Below are positions 32,174 through 42,487 of a DNA stretch of 64,000 nt, one piece after another. The notes under the pieces are model-generated. The model worked only from the letters and a program-made list of their open reading frames with translations, was not told the DNA's origin and made no database searches. Numbering within the stretch: position 1 is the first letter of the stretch; the number at the start of each line of letters is the position of its first letter. Source of the DNA: Actibacterium mucosum KCTC 23349. GTDB lineage: Bacteria > Pseudomonadota > Alphaproteobacteria > Rhodobacterales > Rhodobacteraceae. Where the stretch lies: positions 62,001 to 126,000 of the forward strand of contig NZ_JFKE01000007.1 in the NCBI RefSeq assembly GCF_000647975.1, in the 5' to 3' direction. Made by a program: the position numbers and the translations under genes.

Positions 32174-32832
32174 GGTCCCTCCGGTCGGGTCCAGTTGATA
32201 ATAGGTTCGCCGCGCGCCGCCAACCAGTCATTGATGCGCGAAAAGGGTGCCGAGCCAAAGAAGCCGCGCCGGGCCGACAGGGGCGAGGGGTGGGCGGTTT
32301 CGATCTTCAGATGCTGGGTGCCGGTGATCTGTGCGCCGATCTTTTGCGCAGGCTTGCCCCAAAGAAGATACGCGGTGGGGGTCTGGGCCGTGCGCGCCAC
32401 CACCTGTTCGGTCAGCGCGCGCCAGCCCAGTTTCAGATGCCCGCCCGCCTCACCGGCTGGCACGCTAAGCGCGGTGTTCAGCAGCAACACCCCTTGACGC
32501 GCCCAAAATCGCAGATCGCCGGTCAGGGGTGCCGTGCCAAGATCGTCAGCCAACTCTTTGTAAATATTGCCCAAAGACCGGGGCAGGGGCGTCACGTCGG
32601 GTTCAACCGAAAAGGCCAGCCCGTGGGCGTGGCCGGGCGTTGGATAGGGATCCTGGCCCAGGATCACCACGCGCGTGGCCTCGGGCGGGGTCAGTTCCAG
32701 CGCGGCAAACCGTTGCGTTTCGGGCGGAAGGATGGGGCGCGTTTCCGCTTGCAAAGCAGCGCTGACGGCGGGCCAGTCCGTGGCAAAAAATGGCAGTTCT
32801 GCCCAGCCGCCCAGCCGCGACAGGTCGGTCAT
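32170..32832 (-). CDS. ung: uracil-DNA glycosylase, family 1
   Basis: The protein has 220 residues from the ATG at 32832. Ung removes uracil from DNA to start base-excision repair. The water-activating loop is [20 protein letters not shown]. The second active-site loop is [18 protein letters not shown]. It overlaps trpD by 4 bases at its start and trpC by 4 bases at its end, both as ATGA. So this repair gene is translated in series within the tryptophan genes. Confidence 0.95.
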   Translation of the reverse strand: MTDLSRLGGWAELPFFATDWPAVSAALQAETRPILPPETQRFAALELTPPEATRVVILGQDPYPTPGHAHGLAFSVEPDVTPLPRSLGNIYKELADDLGTAPLTGDLRFWARQGVLLLNTALSVPAGEAGGHLKLGWRALTEQVVARTAQTPTAYLLWGKPAQKIGAQITGTQHLKIETAHPSPLSARRGFFGSAPFSRINDWLAARGEPIINWTRPEGP

Positions 32833-33848
32833 TCGGCCGCCGAGGTCAGGGTGGCCAGCGCGGCGATCTTGTCCATCGCGCGGCCGCTGTCGATGGCCTC
32901 GGCGATCCTTTCGACGCCTTCGGCCCAATCCGCCACCTTGTCGGCCACAATCAGCGCTGCGGCGCCATTGAACAGGACCGAGTCGCGATAAGCGCCGGGC
33001 TGTCCCGACAGCACGGCGCGAAGAGCGGCGCCGTTTTCTTCGGGCGTGCCGCCGGTGATCGCCTCGATCGGGTGCACGGGCAGGCCGGCCACCTCGGGGT
33101 GCAGCTCGCGGTCTTCGACGGCACCGTTTTCAAGCGCGGCCACGTAGGACGTGCCGGTGATCGTCAGCTCGTCCGTGCCGTCCGAGCCATGCACAAGCCA
33201 CGCCTTTTCGGACCCCAGTGCCAAAAGCGTTTCCGCCATCGGACGCACCATCGCGCGCGAAAACGTGCCGGTTAGCTGGCGTTTGACACCGGCTGGGTTG
33301 GTCAGTGGCCCAAGGATGTTGAAGATCGTGCGCGTGCCCAGCTCCATCCGTGTTGGCATCACGTGGCGGATCGCGGGGTGGTGCATGGGGGCCATCATGA
33401 AGGCGATCCCGATTTGTGACAGGGCCGTTTCCACGATCTCAGGGCCAACCATCACGTTGACGCCCATCTGGCCCAAGGCATCTGCCGCACCGGACTTGGA
33501 GCTTGCGGCCTTGTTGCCATGTTTGGCCACGGCCACGCCGCACGCGGCCACCGCGAAACAGGTCGCGGTAGAGATGTTCAGGGTTTTCATGCCCGAGCCA
33601 CCGGTGCCAACAATGTCGATTGCCCCGGCGGGCGCGGCCACCGGGTTGCATTTGGCGCGCATTGTGGCGGCGGCCCCGGCGATCTCGTCCACGGTTTCGC
33701 CGCGCGTGCGCAGAGCCATCAGCAGCCCGCCGATCTGGCTGGGCGTGGCCTCGCCAGTGAACAGCACGTCAAAGGCTGCCTCGGCCTCGGCGCGGGTCAG
33801 CGGGCGGTCGGCAGCGGCCGCGATCAGCGGCTTCAACGCGTCGCTCAT
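32829..33848 (-). CDS. trpD: anthranilate phosphoribosyltransferase
   Basis: This 339-residue enzyme adds phosphoribosyl to anthranilate. The PRPP-binding motif is [16 protein letters not shown], followed by [17 protein letters not shown]. The length is normal. The start overlaps trpG by 4 bases. It is the second gene of the trpG-trpD-ung-trpC run. Confidence 0.97.
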   Translation of the reverse strand: MSDALKPLIAAAADRPLTRAEAEAAFDVLFTGEATPSQIGGLLMALRTRGETVDEIAGAAATMRAKCNPVAAPAGAIDIVGTGGSGMKTLNISTATCFAVAACGVAVAKHGNKAASSKSGAADALGQMGVNVMVGPEIVETALSQIGIAFMMAPMHHPAIRHVMPTRMELGTRTIFNILGPLTNPAGVKRQLTGTFSRAMVRPMAETLLALGSEKAWLVHGSDGTDELTITGTSYVAALENGAVEDRELHPEVAGLPVHPIEAITGGTPEENGAALRAVLSGQPGAYRDSVLFNGAAALIVADKVADWAEGVERIAEAIDSGRAMDKIAALATLTSAAE

Positions 33849-34426
33849 GCTGGGACCTTCATCGTATTCAGGAAGTTTTGCAGCATCTGGTGGCCGTGTT
33901 CGGACCGGATAGATTCGGGGTGGAACTGAACCCCGTGGATCGGCAGCGTTTTGTGGCGCAGCCCCATGATGGTGCCATCCTCAAGCCAGGCATTGACCTC
34001 CAGGCAATCCGGCAGGCTGTCGCGGTCCACGGTCAACGAATGATACCGCGTGCCTTGCAGTGGCGAGGGCAGACCCGCGAAGACGCCCGTTCCGTCGTGG
34101 TGGATCGTGCCCATCTTGCCATGCACAATCTCGCCGGCACGCACCACTTTGCCGCCAAAGGCCTGCCCGATGGACTGATGCCCCAGGCATACACCCATCA
34201 GGGGCAGGCCGGTTTCGGCAGCCGCCCCGACCATGGCAAGGCAAATTCCTGCCTGATCGGGGTCACACGGGCCGGGTGACAGCAACACTGCTTCGGGGCG
34301 CAGGGCCATCGCCTGTTGCACATCCAGGGCGTCGTTACGTTCTACCCGGACATCGGCCCCCAACTCGCCCAGATAATGGACAAGGTTATAGGTGAAACTG
34401 TCATAATTATCGATCAACAGCAGCAT
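33845..34426 (-). CDS. trpG: anthranilate synthase component II (glutamine amidotransferase)
   Basis: The protein has 193 residues from the ATG at 34426, [20 protein letters not shown]. The triad is Cys in [15 protein letters not shown], and His and Glu in [10 protein letters not shown]. It releases ammonia from glutamine for TrpE. trpE is 1.9 kb upstream on the same strand, beyond a gene on the opposite strand. The same subunit may also serve folate synthesis, as in other bacteria. Confidence 0.96.
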   Translation of the reverse strand: MLLLIDNYDSFTYNLVHYLGELGADVRVERNDALDVQQAMALRPEAVLLSPGPCDPDQAGICLAMVGAAAETGLPLMGVCLGHQSIGQAFGGKVVRAGEIVHGKMGTIHHDGTGVFAGLPSPLQGTRYHSLTVDRDSLPDCLEVNAWLEDGTIMGLRHKTLPIHGVQFHPESIRSEHGHQMLQNFLNTMKVPA

Positions 34427-34568
34427 GGGCCTGGCTTTCGTCAAATGGGGGTGAACCTGATGGCGGGTCGCGCTATACATGTTCAGAGCCACGCGCCGGG
34501 GTCAAGAGCAAGCGCCAAGAACGCGCGTCCGGTGGCAAGTGGCAGAGGACGGCAAGGAGACGAGCGCG

Positions 34569-36284
34569 ATGGCTGGAATGTTGCGGGGGCTGGTATTGGG
34601 CGGTGTAACGGCCACGGTTGGCCTTGTTGTGGCGTCACAAATGTCGCCATTGCCCGAGCCCGTTAACACCGGATCGGCAAACACGGCGCCCGCGCTGGAT
34701 CAGGCGTCGGCTGCCGACAATGTGCCGCAAAACCGGCCCGAGCGGCCCGCCACCGATGGTCAGGGGCCCGCTGCAGGCACACTGGAAGTGCCCGCCGGGT
34801 CCGAATTTAACCGCCCCCCGGCCGAAGGCGAGGCGCGTCTGCCCAGTGGAAATGACCCGTCGGTGGCGCAAACCGCCCCGGGATTGTCTGCCGGTGGCGA
34901 TGCCGGCTCCCTGCCATCCGACACCAGCTCTGGCACCGCGCCGGCAACGGAAACCGGTGCTTTGGCCGCTTTGACGCCGCCATCGGAAAGCTCTGGTGAC
35001 GTGTCCCTGCCGCAGGCCGGCAGCCCGGTGAGCACCGATCAGGCCAGCGCACCGGCAGAGCCTTCTGCCGAAAGCCTGCCGCAAGCCCCGGCGCAGGCAG
35101 AAACGCCCGCAGTGGTAATCCCCGACCAGACCGCGCCCGCCGCCGATGCAAGCCCGGCCGCCCCCGGGGCCGAACAGGCCGCCCCGTCGCTGGGCACTGC
35201 GCCCGAAGCTGGCCCACAATCCGGCGCACCGGGCCAGGCGCCAACGGCAGACACGGCATCAACACCGGGTCCCATTGCGGCCGATCAGGCCGGGGCGGGC
35301 ACGGCACCGTCAACAGGAACGGCACCAACCGCGCCCGCGCCCACCGAAACCGCGCCGCAACCCGCACCCGAAGTTGCCGTTGTCACCCGCCCGGGTCGCG
35401 ACACGCCCTTGCCAGAGGTTGAAAACCCCCAGGCGCCCGAAACTGAAGACACTGCTGCCGCACCCTCAGGGGCTTTGCGTGTTCCGGTCCCAGGGCGCGA
35501 GATCAGCACACCTGCCGTTCGAATCGGCCGCCTGCCAACCATCGGCGGGGACACGCCAACCGAAACAGCGGTTGAGGCCCCCAGCGCCGAGGAAGAGGTG
35601 GACCTTGCCACACTCGGGGCGCTCAGCCGGTATGCCGCACCGTTTGAGCGGCAGGGTGACAGTCCGCTTTTCGCGATCGTGCTGATTGACGAGGGGCAGG
35701 CCGGACTGGACCGCGCCACGCTGTCGACCTTCAGCTTCCCGGTGACCTTTGCCATTGACCCCACGCGCCCCGATGCCGTTGAGGCCATGCGGGCCTATCG
35801 GTCTGCCGGGTTCGAGGTGGTCCTTCTGGCCCGTGGGTTGCCCGAAGGCGCAAGCCCGTCGGACCTTGAGGTTACTTTGGGCACGTACCTGTCCGAACTG
35901 CCGGAAACCATCGCCATCATGGCACCTGCGCAAAGCGAGCTGCAATCCAGCCGCCCATTGTTGCAACAGTTGATGGCGATCAGCAAAGACACCGGACATG
36001 GCGTGCTGACCTTCGACAGGGGCCTGAACGCGGCCGAGCAGATCGCGCGCTCTGCCGATGTCCCCGCTGCCAAGGCATTCCGGCAGCTGGATGCCGATCA
36101 GGAATCGGCCGCCACGATCCGCCGTTACCTGTCGCGCGCCGTTTTCAAGGCCGGGCAGGACGGGCAGGTGGTCATGGTTGGGCGCAGCTATGCCGATACC
36201 GTTACGGCCCTGTTTGCATGGGCATTGGAAAGCGAAGGGGACGTGACCATCGCGCCCCTGTCAGCAATCCTTCGCGGGCAGTAA
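34569..36284 (+). CDS. divergent polysaccharide deacetylase family protein with long Pro/Ala linker
   Basis: The protein has 571 residues from the ATG at 34569, behind AAGGAGA. Residues 4-24 form a membrane anchor (MLRGLVLGGVTATVGLVVAS). A low-complexity Pro/Ala/Thr/Glu-rich stretch of about 300 residues follows. The C-terminal domain (about 350-571) starts SPLFAIVLIDEGQAGLD and has the fold pattern of the divergent deacetylase family. The usual histidine motifs (LHLPMEP and NNHMGS in relatives) are not found; the matching places read LLARGLPEG and IMAPAQSEL. It may be non-catalytic. It sits on the plus strand between trpG and trpE. Confidence 0.75.
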   Translation: MAGMLRGLVLGGVTATVGLVVASQMSPLPEPVNTGSANTAPALDQASAADNVPQNRPERPATDGQGPAAGTLEVPAGSEFNRPPAEGEARLPSGNDPSVAQTAPGLSAGGDAGSLPSDTSSGTAPATETGALAALTPPSESSGDVSLPQAGSPVSTDQASAPAEPSAESLPQAPAQAETPAVVIPDQTAPAADASPAAPGAEQAAPSLGTAPEAGPQSGAPGQAPTADTASTPGPIAADQAGAGTAPSTGTAPTAPAPTETAPQPAPEVAVVTRPGRDTPLPEVENPQAPETEDTAAAPSGALRVPVPGREISTPAVRIGRLPTIGGDTPTETAVEAPSAEEEVDLATLGALSRYAAPFERQGDSPLFAIVLIDEGQAGLDRATLSTFSFPVTFAIDPTRPDAVEAMRAYRSAGFEVVLLARGLPEGASPSDLEVTLGTYLSELPETIAIMAPAQSELQSSRPLLQQLMAISKDTGHGVLTFDRGLNAAEQIARSADVPAAKAFRQLDADQESAATIRRYLSRAVFKAGQDGQVVMVGRSYADTVTALFAWALESEGDVTIAPLSAILRGQ

Positions 36285-36313
36285 GCGCGGCAGCAGTCAA
36301 ACAGTTCTGAGAC

Positions 36314-37831
36314 TTAGTTCTTGCCACCGGGGCCGCTGAACGCACCGGCCCCTTCGGCGGCACGGCGCAGCGCCTTGGCCTTGTTCACGGTTTCCTGAAA
36401 CTCGGCCTCGGGGTCGCTGTCATAAACCACGCCGCCGCCGGCCTGCGTATAAAGCGTCTGATCTTTCAGAACCGCGGTGCGCAGCGCGATGCAGATATCC
36501 ATATCGCCATCGGCCGAGAAATAGCCCACACCGCCGCCATAGACGCCGCGTTTCTCAGGCTCCAGCTCGTCGATGATCTCCATCGCGCGGACTTTGGGCG
36601 CGCCCGACACGGTGCCCGCTGGCAGACCAGCCAGCAGCGCCGACAGCGCATCGTGGCCATCGGCGATCTCGCCCACCACGTTCGACACGATATGCATCAC
36701 GTGGCTGTAGCGTTCGATGATGAACTCTTCGGTGGGGCGCACCGTGCCGATCTTGGCCACGCGGCCCACATCGTTACGGCCCAGATCCAGAAGCATCAGA
36801 TGCTCGGCCAGTTCCTTTTTGTCCGACAGCAGGTCGGCCTCCAGCGCGCGGTCCTCGGCCTCGGTCGCGCCGCGCGGCCGGGTGCCGGCGATGGGGCGGA
36901 TCGTAACCTCGTCATCGCGCAGACGCACCAGGATCTCGGGGCTGGCGCCCACCACCTGAAAGCCGCCAAAGTTGAAGAAGAACATGAAAGGCGACGGGTT
37001 GGTGCGCCTGAGCGAACGATACAGCGCGAAAGGAGGTGCCGTGAATTCCTGCCGCCAGCGTTGGGCGGGCACCACCTGGAAGATGTCGCCGGCGCGGATG
37101 TATTCCTTGGCTTTTTCCACTGCGGCCAGATAATCGGCCTTGGCAAAATTCGAAATGGCCTCGCCCACGGGTGCCGCGTCGCCCAATTCGCGGGTGCTGT
37201 CGGCCAATGGCCGGTCCAGCGTGCGCACCGCATCCATGACACGTTCCGCCGCCTGCGCATAGGCCGCCTTGGCTGATTGGCCCGGCGTGACCCACGCGGG
37301 CGACACAATCGTCACCTCGCCCTTCACCCCATCCAGCACCGCCACCACCGTGGGCCGCATCAGCACCGCATCGGGCAGGCCCAGCGGGTCGGGATTGACG
37401 TTGGGAAGGTGTTCCACCAGCCGGATCATGTCGTAACCCAGATAGCCAAACAGCCCGGCCGAGATCGGCGGCATGTCAGCGGGCAGGTCAATCCGGCTTT
37501 CGGCCAGCAACGCCCGCAGATTGGTCAACGGATCGCCATCCTGATCGGTGAAGGCCGTGTCATCGAAACGGGCCTGCCGGTTGATGCGGCTTTGGGTGCC
37601 GTGGCATTGCCAGATGACGTCGGGCTTCATGCCCACGACCGAGTATCGCCCACGGACCTCGCCGCCGGTCACCGATTCCAGCATGAACGTGTCGCGCCCG
37701 GCCGCGCCCAGTTTCAGCATCAGGCTGACCGGCGTGTCCAGGTCCGCAGCCAGCCGGGCTGACACAACCTGTGCCTTGCCCGCGTCATAGGCCGCGGCGA
37801 AGCTTTCGAAAGACGGCGTGACCGCGTGCAT
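36314..37831 (-). CDS. trpE: anthranilate synthase component I
   Basis: This 505-residue enzyme makes anthranilate from chorismate. It has the C-terminal chorismate-binding block: SPEILVRLRDDEVTIRPIAG, then LSDKKELAEHLMLLDLGRND, then GTVSGAPKVRAMEIIDELEP. The N-terminal part carries the Trp-binding LLESVTGGEVRGRYS-like segment (here MLESVTGGEVRGRYSVVG). It lies 14 bases after ppiD, so there is no room for a leader-peptide attenuator directly before it. Confidence 0.96.
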   Translation of the reverse strand: MHAVTPSFESFAAAYDAGKAQVVSARLAADLDTPVSLMLKLGAAGRDTFMLESVTGGEVRGRYSVVGMKPDVIWQCHGTQSRINRQARFDDTAFTDQDGDPLTNLRALLAESRIDLPADMPPISAGLFGYLGYDMIRLVEHLPNVNPDPLGLPDAVLMRPTVVAVLDGVKGEVTIVSPAWVTPGQSAKAAYAQAAERVMDAVRTLDRPLADSTRELGDAAPVGEAISNFAKADYLAAVEKAKEYIRAGDIFQVVPAQRWRQEFTAPPFALYRSLRRTNPSPFMFFFNFGGFQVVGASPEILVRLRDDEVTIRPIAGTRPRGATEAEDRALEADLLSDKKELAEHLMLLDLGRNDVGRVAKIGTVRPTEEFIIERYSHVMHIVSNVVGEIADGHDALSALLAGLPAGTVSGAPKVRAMEIIDELEPEKRGVYGGGVGYFSADGDMDICIALRTAVLKDQTLYTQAGGGVVYDSDPEAEFQETVNKAKALRRAAEGAGAFSGPGGKN

Positions 37832-37845
37832 GTTGTGCCTCTGCC

Positions 37846-39690
37846 TTACTGATGGAACTGGGCGTGCACGGCCGCAATGGCCGCCTGATCCAGTTCCAGC
37901 CCCGCCTCGGCCAGCAAGGCCTGGCTGAGCTGTGTATAGATATCCTGCGAAATGCCCTGCGACAGTTGCGAGGCAAGGAACGTGCTTTGCAGAACGACCT
38001 GCGCGTCCGCCATATCGGCGGCCTGAACTTCGTTCAGAACGGCCAGAATGGCCGTATCACCCTGTTGCAGGGTGACGGTGTCGCCGGCCTCGGCCAGGGC
38101 AAAGACGGCGTCCGACAGCGCGTCGGGCGTGACAGCGTCGCGGGTCAGGCTTTCGGTTAATTCAACCGTGTAGCCCAACGTGTCGATGGCGGCCCCGCCG
38201 GTGATCTTGGCGGCCAATTCGTCGGCTTGCGCCAGAAGTTGCGCGCGGGTTTCCTCGGCTTGCCACAACGTTGTCGCTGCGTCCCGAACGTCGTTCAGGG
38301 GTTGCAGCGTGGGTTCGGTTATCCCGTCAAGGCGCAGTGCAAACAGGCCACCATCGTCCAGATCGGCCAGCTCGGGGAAATCGCTTTCCAGCACAGCCGC
38401 AGCGGAGGCGCGAAAGGCGGCATAACCTGCGATGCCTTCGTCTTGCCCGTCGAAATACGAGATCTGGCCCAGCTGCATATCAGTCTCGGCTGTCAGCTCT
38501 TCCAGAGTCGCGCCAGCGGCCAGTTGGTCATCGAAATCGCCAAGCTGATCCGCGATTGCGCGCACGGCGGCGTCCCGGGCAAGCTCCACCTGCAATGCTT
38601 CGCGTGCTTCGTCGAAAGTGGTGTTCTGTGCGGCCAGAATGGCGTTCATGCGGAAAAAGGCGGGACCCAAATCCGTATCAACCGGACCAACCACACCGGG
38701 TTCGGTCAAGGCAAAGACGGCCTCGGCCGCAGCGCCCCCCAGCGATTGCGCCGTCACATCGCCCAGATCGATATCGGTCAGGTCCAGCCCGCGAGCTTGT
38801 ACAAGGCCTTCGAAATCTGCGTCGCCGCTGTCCAGCTGTGCACGGGCCGCGTCTGCAGCAGCCTGATCCGGATAGATCAAACGCTCGACAAGGCGGCGTT
38901 CCGGACGGTTATAGAAATCGCTGCGCTCTTCATATGTTTCGCGCAGGCGGGCCTCGTCGACCTGCATTTCGTCGATGATCATGTCGGGCGTCAGCCAAGC
39001 ATAGGTGATCTGGCGCGATTGGGGCAGGGTGAAGGCGTCCGGGTTGGCATCATAGAACGCTTGCAGTGCGGCGGCGTCCGGGGCCTCCACGGCCTCGGCC
39101 AAATCATCAACGGACAGCGTGATGGTGGCAAAGCTGCGCGTTTCGGCGACATAGTTCATCAGCGTGTTGGCGTGGCTTTGCGGCGAGACGATACCAGCCA
39201 CGATTGCGCTTTGCAGAATGCCGCGCGCCGCGTCCTGGCGCAGCGATGCCTCGAACTCGCGTTCGGTCATGCCGTTTTGCTCCAGCGCAAAGCGATAACC
39301 TTCGCGATCAAACTCTCCGTCCAGCCCGGTGAAGCCCGGCGTGTTCAGGATCTGTCGACGTACTTCTTCATCGCCGACCGACACGCCCAGGATCGCGGCC
39401 GTATTGTCCAGCGTCGCGTCCGAGATTACCTGTTCGCGCGACTGGGCCACAACACCAAATGCTTCGGCCTGCGGCAACGAAAGGCGCGTGTTGAACTGCG
39501 CCGACACCGCGCTGATATTCTGTTGCAAGGTGCGGAAATAGTCATTCACGGTGATGGGCGTGTTGCCCACTTTCCCGATGCTTTGAACATTGCCGCCAAA
39601 ATTCGTTGCACCAAACCCGACAAGGCCCACAACCAGCAGGACCAGAATGGCCCAAACTGCAACATCACCCGCTTTTTTCGCCGCGCTCAT
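37846..39690 (-). CDS. ppiD: periplasmic peptidyl-prolyl isomerase PpiD
   Basis: The protein has 614 residues from the ATG at 39690, with AGGGGA upstream. PpiD is an inner-membrane chaperone that assists outer-membrane and periplasmic protein folding. Residues about 12-32 form the membrane anchor (VAVWAILVLLVVGLVGFGA). A SurA-like N-terminal chaperone domain follows (TPITVNDYFRTLQQ), then a parvulin domain around residues 240-360 that appears degenerate, as in other PpiD proteins. trpE follows 14 bases downstream, an unusual pairing. Confidence 0.9.
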   Translation of the reverse strand: MSAAKKAGDVAVWAILVLLVVGLVGFGATNFGGNVQSIGKVGNTPITVNDYFRTLQQNISAVSAQFNTRLSLPQAEAFGVVAQSREQVISDATLDNTAAILGVSVGDEEVRRQILNTPGFTGLDGEFDREGYRFALEQNGMTEREFEASLRQDAARGILQSAIVAGIVSPQSHANTLMNYVAETRSFATITLSVDDLAEAVEAPDAAALQAFYDANPDAFTLPQSRQITYAWLTPDMIIDEMQVDEARLRETYEERSDFYNRPERRLVERLIYPDQAAADAARAQLDSGDADFEGLVQARGLDLTDIDLGDVTAQSLGGAAAEAVFALTEPGVVGPVDTDLGPAFFRMNAILAAQNTTFDEAREALQVELARDAAVRAIADQLGDFDDQLAAGATLEELTAETDMQLGQISYFDGQDEGIAGYAAFRASAAAVLESDFPELADLDDGGLFALRLDGITEPTLQPLNDVRDAATTLWQAEETRAQLLAQADELAAKITGGAAIDTLGYTVELTESLTRDAVTPDALSDAVFALAEAGDTVTLQQGDTAILAVLNEVQAADMADAQVVLQSTFLASQLSQGISQDIYTQLSQALLAEAGLELDQAAIAAVHAQFHQ

Positions 39691-39762
39691 CGCCAAGGTC
39701 CCCTGTCGTCGCTTGTTACGCTTTCGGGATGTGTAAGCGCTGGTGCGGATGGCTGCAAGCGG

Positions 39763-40932
39763 CTAGGGCGTCCATGCGGCCAGACGCGCAAACATCTGTG
39801 TGATCCCGGCGGTGTCGGCATTGGCAAAGGCGATGCGCATCTGCCTGGTGCCGGCCGGGTCATCGGCGGGCATGAACATCGTGCCGGGCAGCGCCAGAAT
39901 GCCCGCTTCGGCAACCAAACGCTGCGCCAACTGGTCCGACGGGATATCGAATGGATGCTCGAAATAGGCAAAATAGGCCCCGCATTGCAGCAAGCGCCAG
40001 CCGGGCAGGGCACCGGCACCCGCCTCGATCGCGGCACGGCGGGTTAGGATCTCGTCGCGCTCGCCAGCCAGCCATTGGCGCAGGTTGCGCATCCCCCACA
40101 ATGCCGCGATCTGGCCCAACTGATTGGGGCAGATGGCGGCGGTATCGAGGTATTTTTCCACCTCGGACAACCGCGCGGCCGAAGTGACCAACGCCCCCAC
40201 CCGGTGCCCGGTCAGCCTGTAAGCCTTTGAAAAGCTGTACAGGTGGATCAGCGTGTCGTCCCAACCGTCCTGTGCAAACAGATCATGCGGGGGCGTGCTG
40301 CGACTGTCGAAATCGCGATAAGTCTCGTCCACGATCAACGCCAACCCATGCGCGCGCGCCACAGCGAAGAACGCCCGAACCACACCCTCAGGATATTCGG
40401 CCCCGGTGGGGTTGTTGGGTGTGACCAGAACAATGGCGCGGGTAGAGGGCGTGATGAGCGTCTCGGCCAGGGCCGGATCGGGCACCATGTCGGGCCCACA
40501 GGCCAGCGGAACCGCCTCGATCCCCATCATGTCCAGCCACATCTTGTGGTTAAAATAATAAGGCACCGGCAGGATCACCTGGTCGCCTTGCTGCGCCAGC
40601 GTCGTCACCGCGGCGCAAAACGCCTGGTTGCACCCCGAGGTGATGGCCACCTGATCCGCCGAAATCTCGCCGCCATACGCCTCCGACCAGTCTCCAGCCA
40701 CCTGCGCGCGCAAGTCGGGCAGGCCCAGAACCGGCCCATAAAGATGCGCCTGCGGCACGTTCATCGCGGCCTCGGCGATTGCCGCGCGCAGCCCTTCGGG
40801 CGGCGGATCGGCGGGCGCGGCCTGGCTGACATTGATCAATGGGCGGTCGGGCGGAAATTCCACCCCCTCCAACCAACGCCGCGCCTCCATCACCGGCGGC
40901 GCAAAGGTGCCGGTCAGGTTGGGGTTGAACAT
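39763..40932 (-). CDS. class I/II pyridoxal phosphate aminotransferase
   Basis: The protein has 389 residues from the ATG at 40932, 4 bases after the gpt stop. An earlier in-frame ATG at 40965 would overlap gpt and lacks a ribosome site. The PLP-lysine motif is SFSKAYRLTGHRVG, and the cofactor-binding region has TPNNPTGAEYPE. The final segment has RMRIAFAN-like RQMRIAFANADT with the substrate-carboxylate arginine. The substrate is not clear from the sequence. Confidence 0.88.
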   Translation of the reverse strand: MFNPNLTGTFAPPVMEARRWLEGVEFPPDRPLINVSQAAPADPPPEGLRAAIAEAAMNVPQAHLYGPVLGLPDLRAQVAGDWSEAYGGEISADQVAITSGCNQAFCAAVTTLAQQGDQVILPVPYYFNHKMWLDMMGIEAVPLACGPDMVPDPALAETLITPSTRAIVLVTPNNPTGAEYPEGVVRAFFAVARAHGLALIVDETYRDFDSRSTPPHDLFAQDGWDDTLIHLYSFSKAYRLTGHRVGALVTSAARLSEVEKYLDTAAICPNQLGQIAALWGMRNLRQWLAGERDEILTRRAAIEAGAGALPGWRLLQCGAYFAYFEHPFDIPSDQLAQRLVAEAGILALPGTMFMPADDPAGTRQMRIAFANADTAGITQMFARLAAWTP

Positions 40933-40936
40933 CGGA

Positions 40937-41455
40937 TCAGTCCGTGCCGCGATAGGGTTCGACATATTGCAATGCCATGTCCCACGGGAAGAAAATCCAC
41001 GTGTCCTGGCTCACACCGGTGATGAACGTATCCACCTGTGGCTCACCCTGCGGCTTGGCATAGACGGTGGCAAAATGCGCCTTGGGGTACAGCTGTCGCA
41101 CCAGTTCCAGCGTTTTGCCACTGTCAACCAGATCGTCGACGATCAGAATGCCGGTGCCATCGCCCATTATCTCGGCGTCGGGGGCTTTCAGCACCTCGGC
41201 CTCGCGCCGCTGATCGGCCTTGCCGCCGCCCGAATGGTAAGATTTGACCGAGATCGTATCAACCGTGCGCACATCCAGCTCGCGCGCCACGATCATCGCC
41301 GGCGCCATGCCACCGCGGGTGATCGCCACAATCGCCCGCCAGGCGCCATCATCGGGGCCCCGCCCATCCAGCCGCCACGCCAGCGCCCGGCTGTCGCGGT
41401 GAATCTGGTCCCAACTGACATGAAACCCTTTTTCGTGGGGCAATCGATCGCTCAT
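40937..41455 (-). CDS. gpt: xanthine phosphoribosyltransferase
   Basis: The protein has 172 residues from the ATG at 41455 (GAAGGTG upstream; a GTG lies directly before it). It salvages xanthine and guanine with PRPP. The PRPP loop is [17 protein letters not shown]. Other typical parts are [22 protein letters not shown] and the C-terminal [17 protein letters not shown]. It precedes the aminotransferase gene with a 4-base gap. Confidence 0.95.
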   Translation of the reverse strand: MSDRLPHEKGFHVSWDQIHRDSRALAWRLDGRGPDDGAWRAIVAITRGGMAPAMIVARELDVRTVDTISVKSYHSGGGKADQRREAEVLKAPDAEIMGDGTGILIVDDLVDSGKTLELVRQLYPKAHFATVYAKPQGEPQVDTFITGVSQDTWIFFPWDMALQYVEPYRGTD

Positions 41456-41553
41456 CACCTTCAGTCCCGGCTGTTTTTGGTATCCGCCGGTGATACAATG
41501 CAGCGGCGCTTTGGAAAAGAGTGTTTTGGCGGTGGATCGGGTACGAGGGCAAA

Positions 41554-42303
41554 ATGGTCATGCGCGGGTTTCTTGTGGTTGTGGTCCTCGCTGTGGGTGC
41601 AGCGGTTGTCCTTTGGCACCGTCCGGGCCTGTTGCCATCGGCAATCCAGCGGGATTTGGGCCAGAAACGTGACATTTCCGAGATCCGCGCCCGGCAAATT
41701 CCGGAATTGACCCGCGCCTTCGCCGCACAGGGCCTTGCCTTTGGCAACCCGGTTTACCTTCGCATCTTCAAAGAAGAGGCTGAATTGGAGCTGTGGGTGC
41801 AGACGGGCGAGACATTCCAATTGTTCCGCACCTACCCGATCTGCAATTTCTCAGGTGACTTGGGCCCAAAACTTGCCGAAGGTGACCGCCAGTCGCCCGA
41901 AGGTTTCTATCGCGTTGGCAGATCGGCATTGAACCCGAATTCGCGCTACCACCTGTCGTTCAACCTTGGTTTTCCCAACAGTTTTGACCGCGCCAACGAC
42001 CGCACCGGCAGCTATTTGATGGTGCATGGCGATTGCCTGTCTGTTGGCTGCTACGCGATGACGGACCCGGCGATCGAGGAAATCTATGTCGCGCTGGAGG
42101 CTGCGTTGCGCAAGGGCCAATCCCTTGTGGACGTCCACGCCTTTCCTTTTCGTATGACAGCCCACCGCTTGGCGCAGGCCAAGGGCACAAAGTGGCATGG
42201 TTTCTGGACGCAGCTGCAACCCGCCTACAACCTGTTCGAGGACCAGCGCCGGGTGCCGGGCATCACTGTCACCGCCGGCACGTATCGGGTGGCGATGAAT
42301 TGA
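41554..42303 (+). CDS. YafK-like L,D-transpeptidase family protein
   Basis: The protein has 249 residues from the ATG at 41554, with GAGGG upstream. An N-terminal hydrophobic anchor ([17 protein letters not shown]) leads to a periplasmic YkuD-type domain. The catalytic motif is [21 protein letters not shown], with the Cys in SVGC. Such enzymes link or cut meso-DAP bridges or lipoprotein attachments in murein (the E. coli homologue is also called DpaA). Its stop is followed after 5 bases by a copy of the fabI 3' end on the other strand. Confidence 0.88.
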   Translation: MVMRGFLVVVVLAVGAAVVLWHRPGLLPSAIQRDLGQKRDISEIRARQIPELTRAFAAQGLAFGNPVYLRIFKEEAELELWVQTGETFQLFRTYPICNFSGDLGPKLAEGDRQSPEGFYRVGRSALNPNSRYHLSFNLGFPNSFDRANDRTGSYLMVHGDCLSVGCYAMTDPAIEEIYVALEAALRKGQSLVDVHAFPFRMTAHRLAQAKGTKWHGFWTQLQPAYNLFEDQRRVPGITVTAGTYRVAMN

Positions 42304-42308
42304 GACCT

Positions 42309-42360
42309 GTTTCCGGCCCACAACCGCGTCGATCTCCGGGGCGACGGCGGCATTCATGCC
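42309..42360 (-). pseudogene. copy of the fabI 3' end
   Basis: On the minus strand this reads GMNAAVAPEIDAVVGRK, against GMKAVDAPDIDAVVGRK at the C-terminus of FabI. At the DNA level, 42309-42360 and 43757-43808 match at 47 of 52 positions by my count, with the first 35 bases differing at one. Both copies have the same orientation, 1448 bases apart. The frame does not continue as fabI on either side. It is a relic of a duplication or of insertion at the fabI end. Confidence 0.8.
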
Positions 42361-42487
42361 ACCCGGACCTGCCAAAACCCATTCCCCATTCGCCCCCCCG
42401 GCTTCGCCTAATTGTTGACAGGTTACGGCAAAACTCGCCTAGACTTGGTCAACGCGGGCGCTTTTGTCGGGGCGAAAGGGGAGTGAT

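Noticed and set aside
37832-37845. Trp leader-peptide attenuator before trpE
   Set aside because: Only 14 bases separate the ppiD stop from the trpE start, and no Trp-rich short frame is seen near.
38227-40047. Plus-strand 606-codon frame over ppiD
   Set aside because: It is a shadow frame; ppiD has anchor, chaperone and parvulin features on the other strand.
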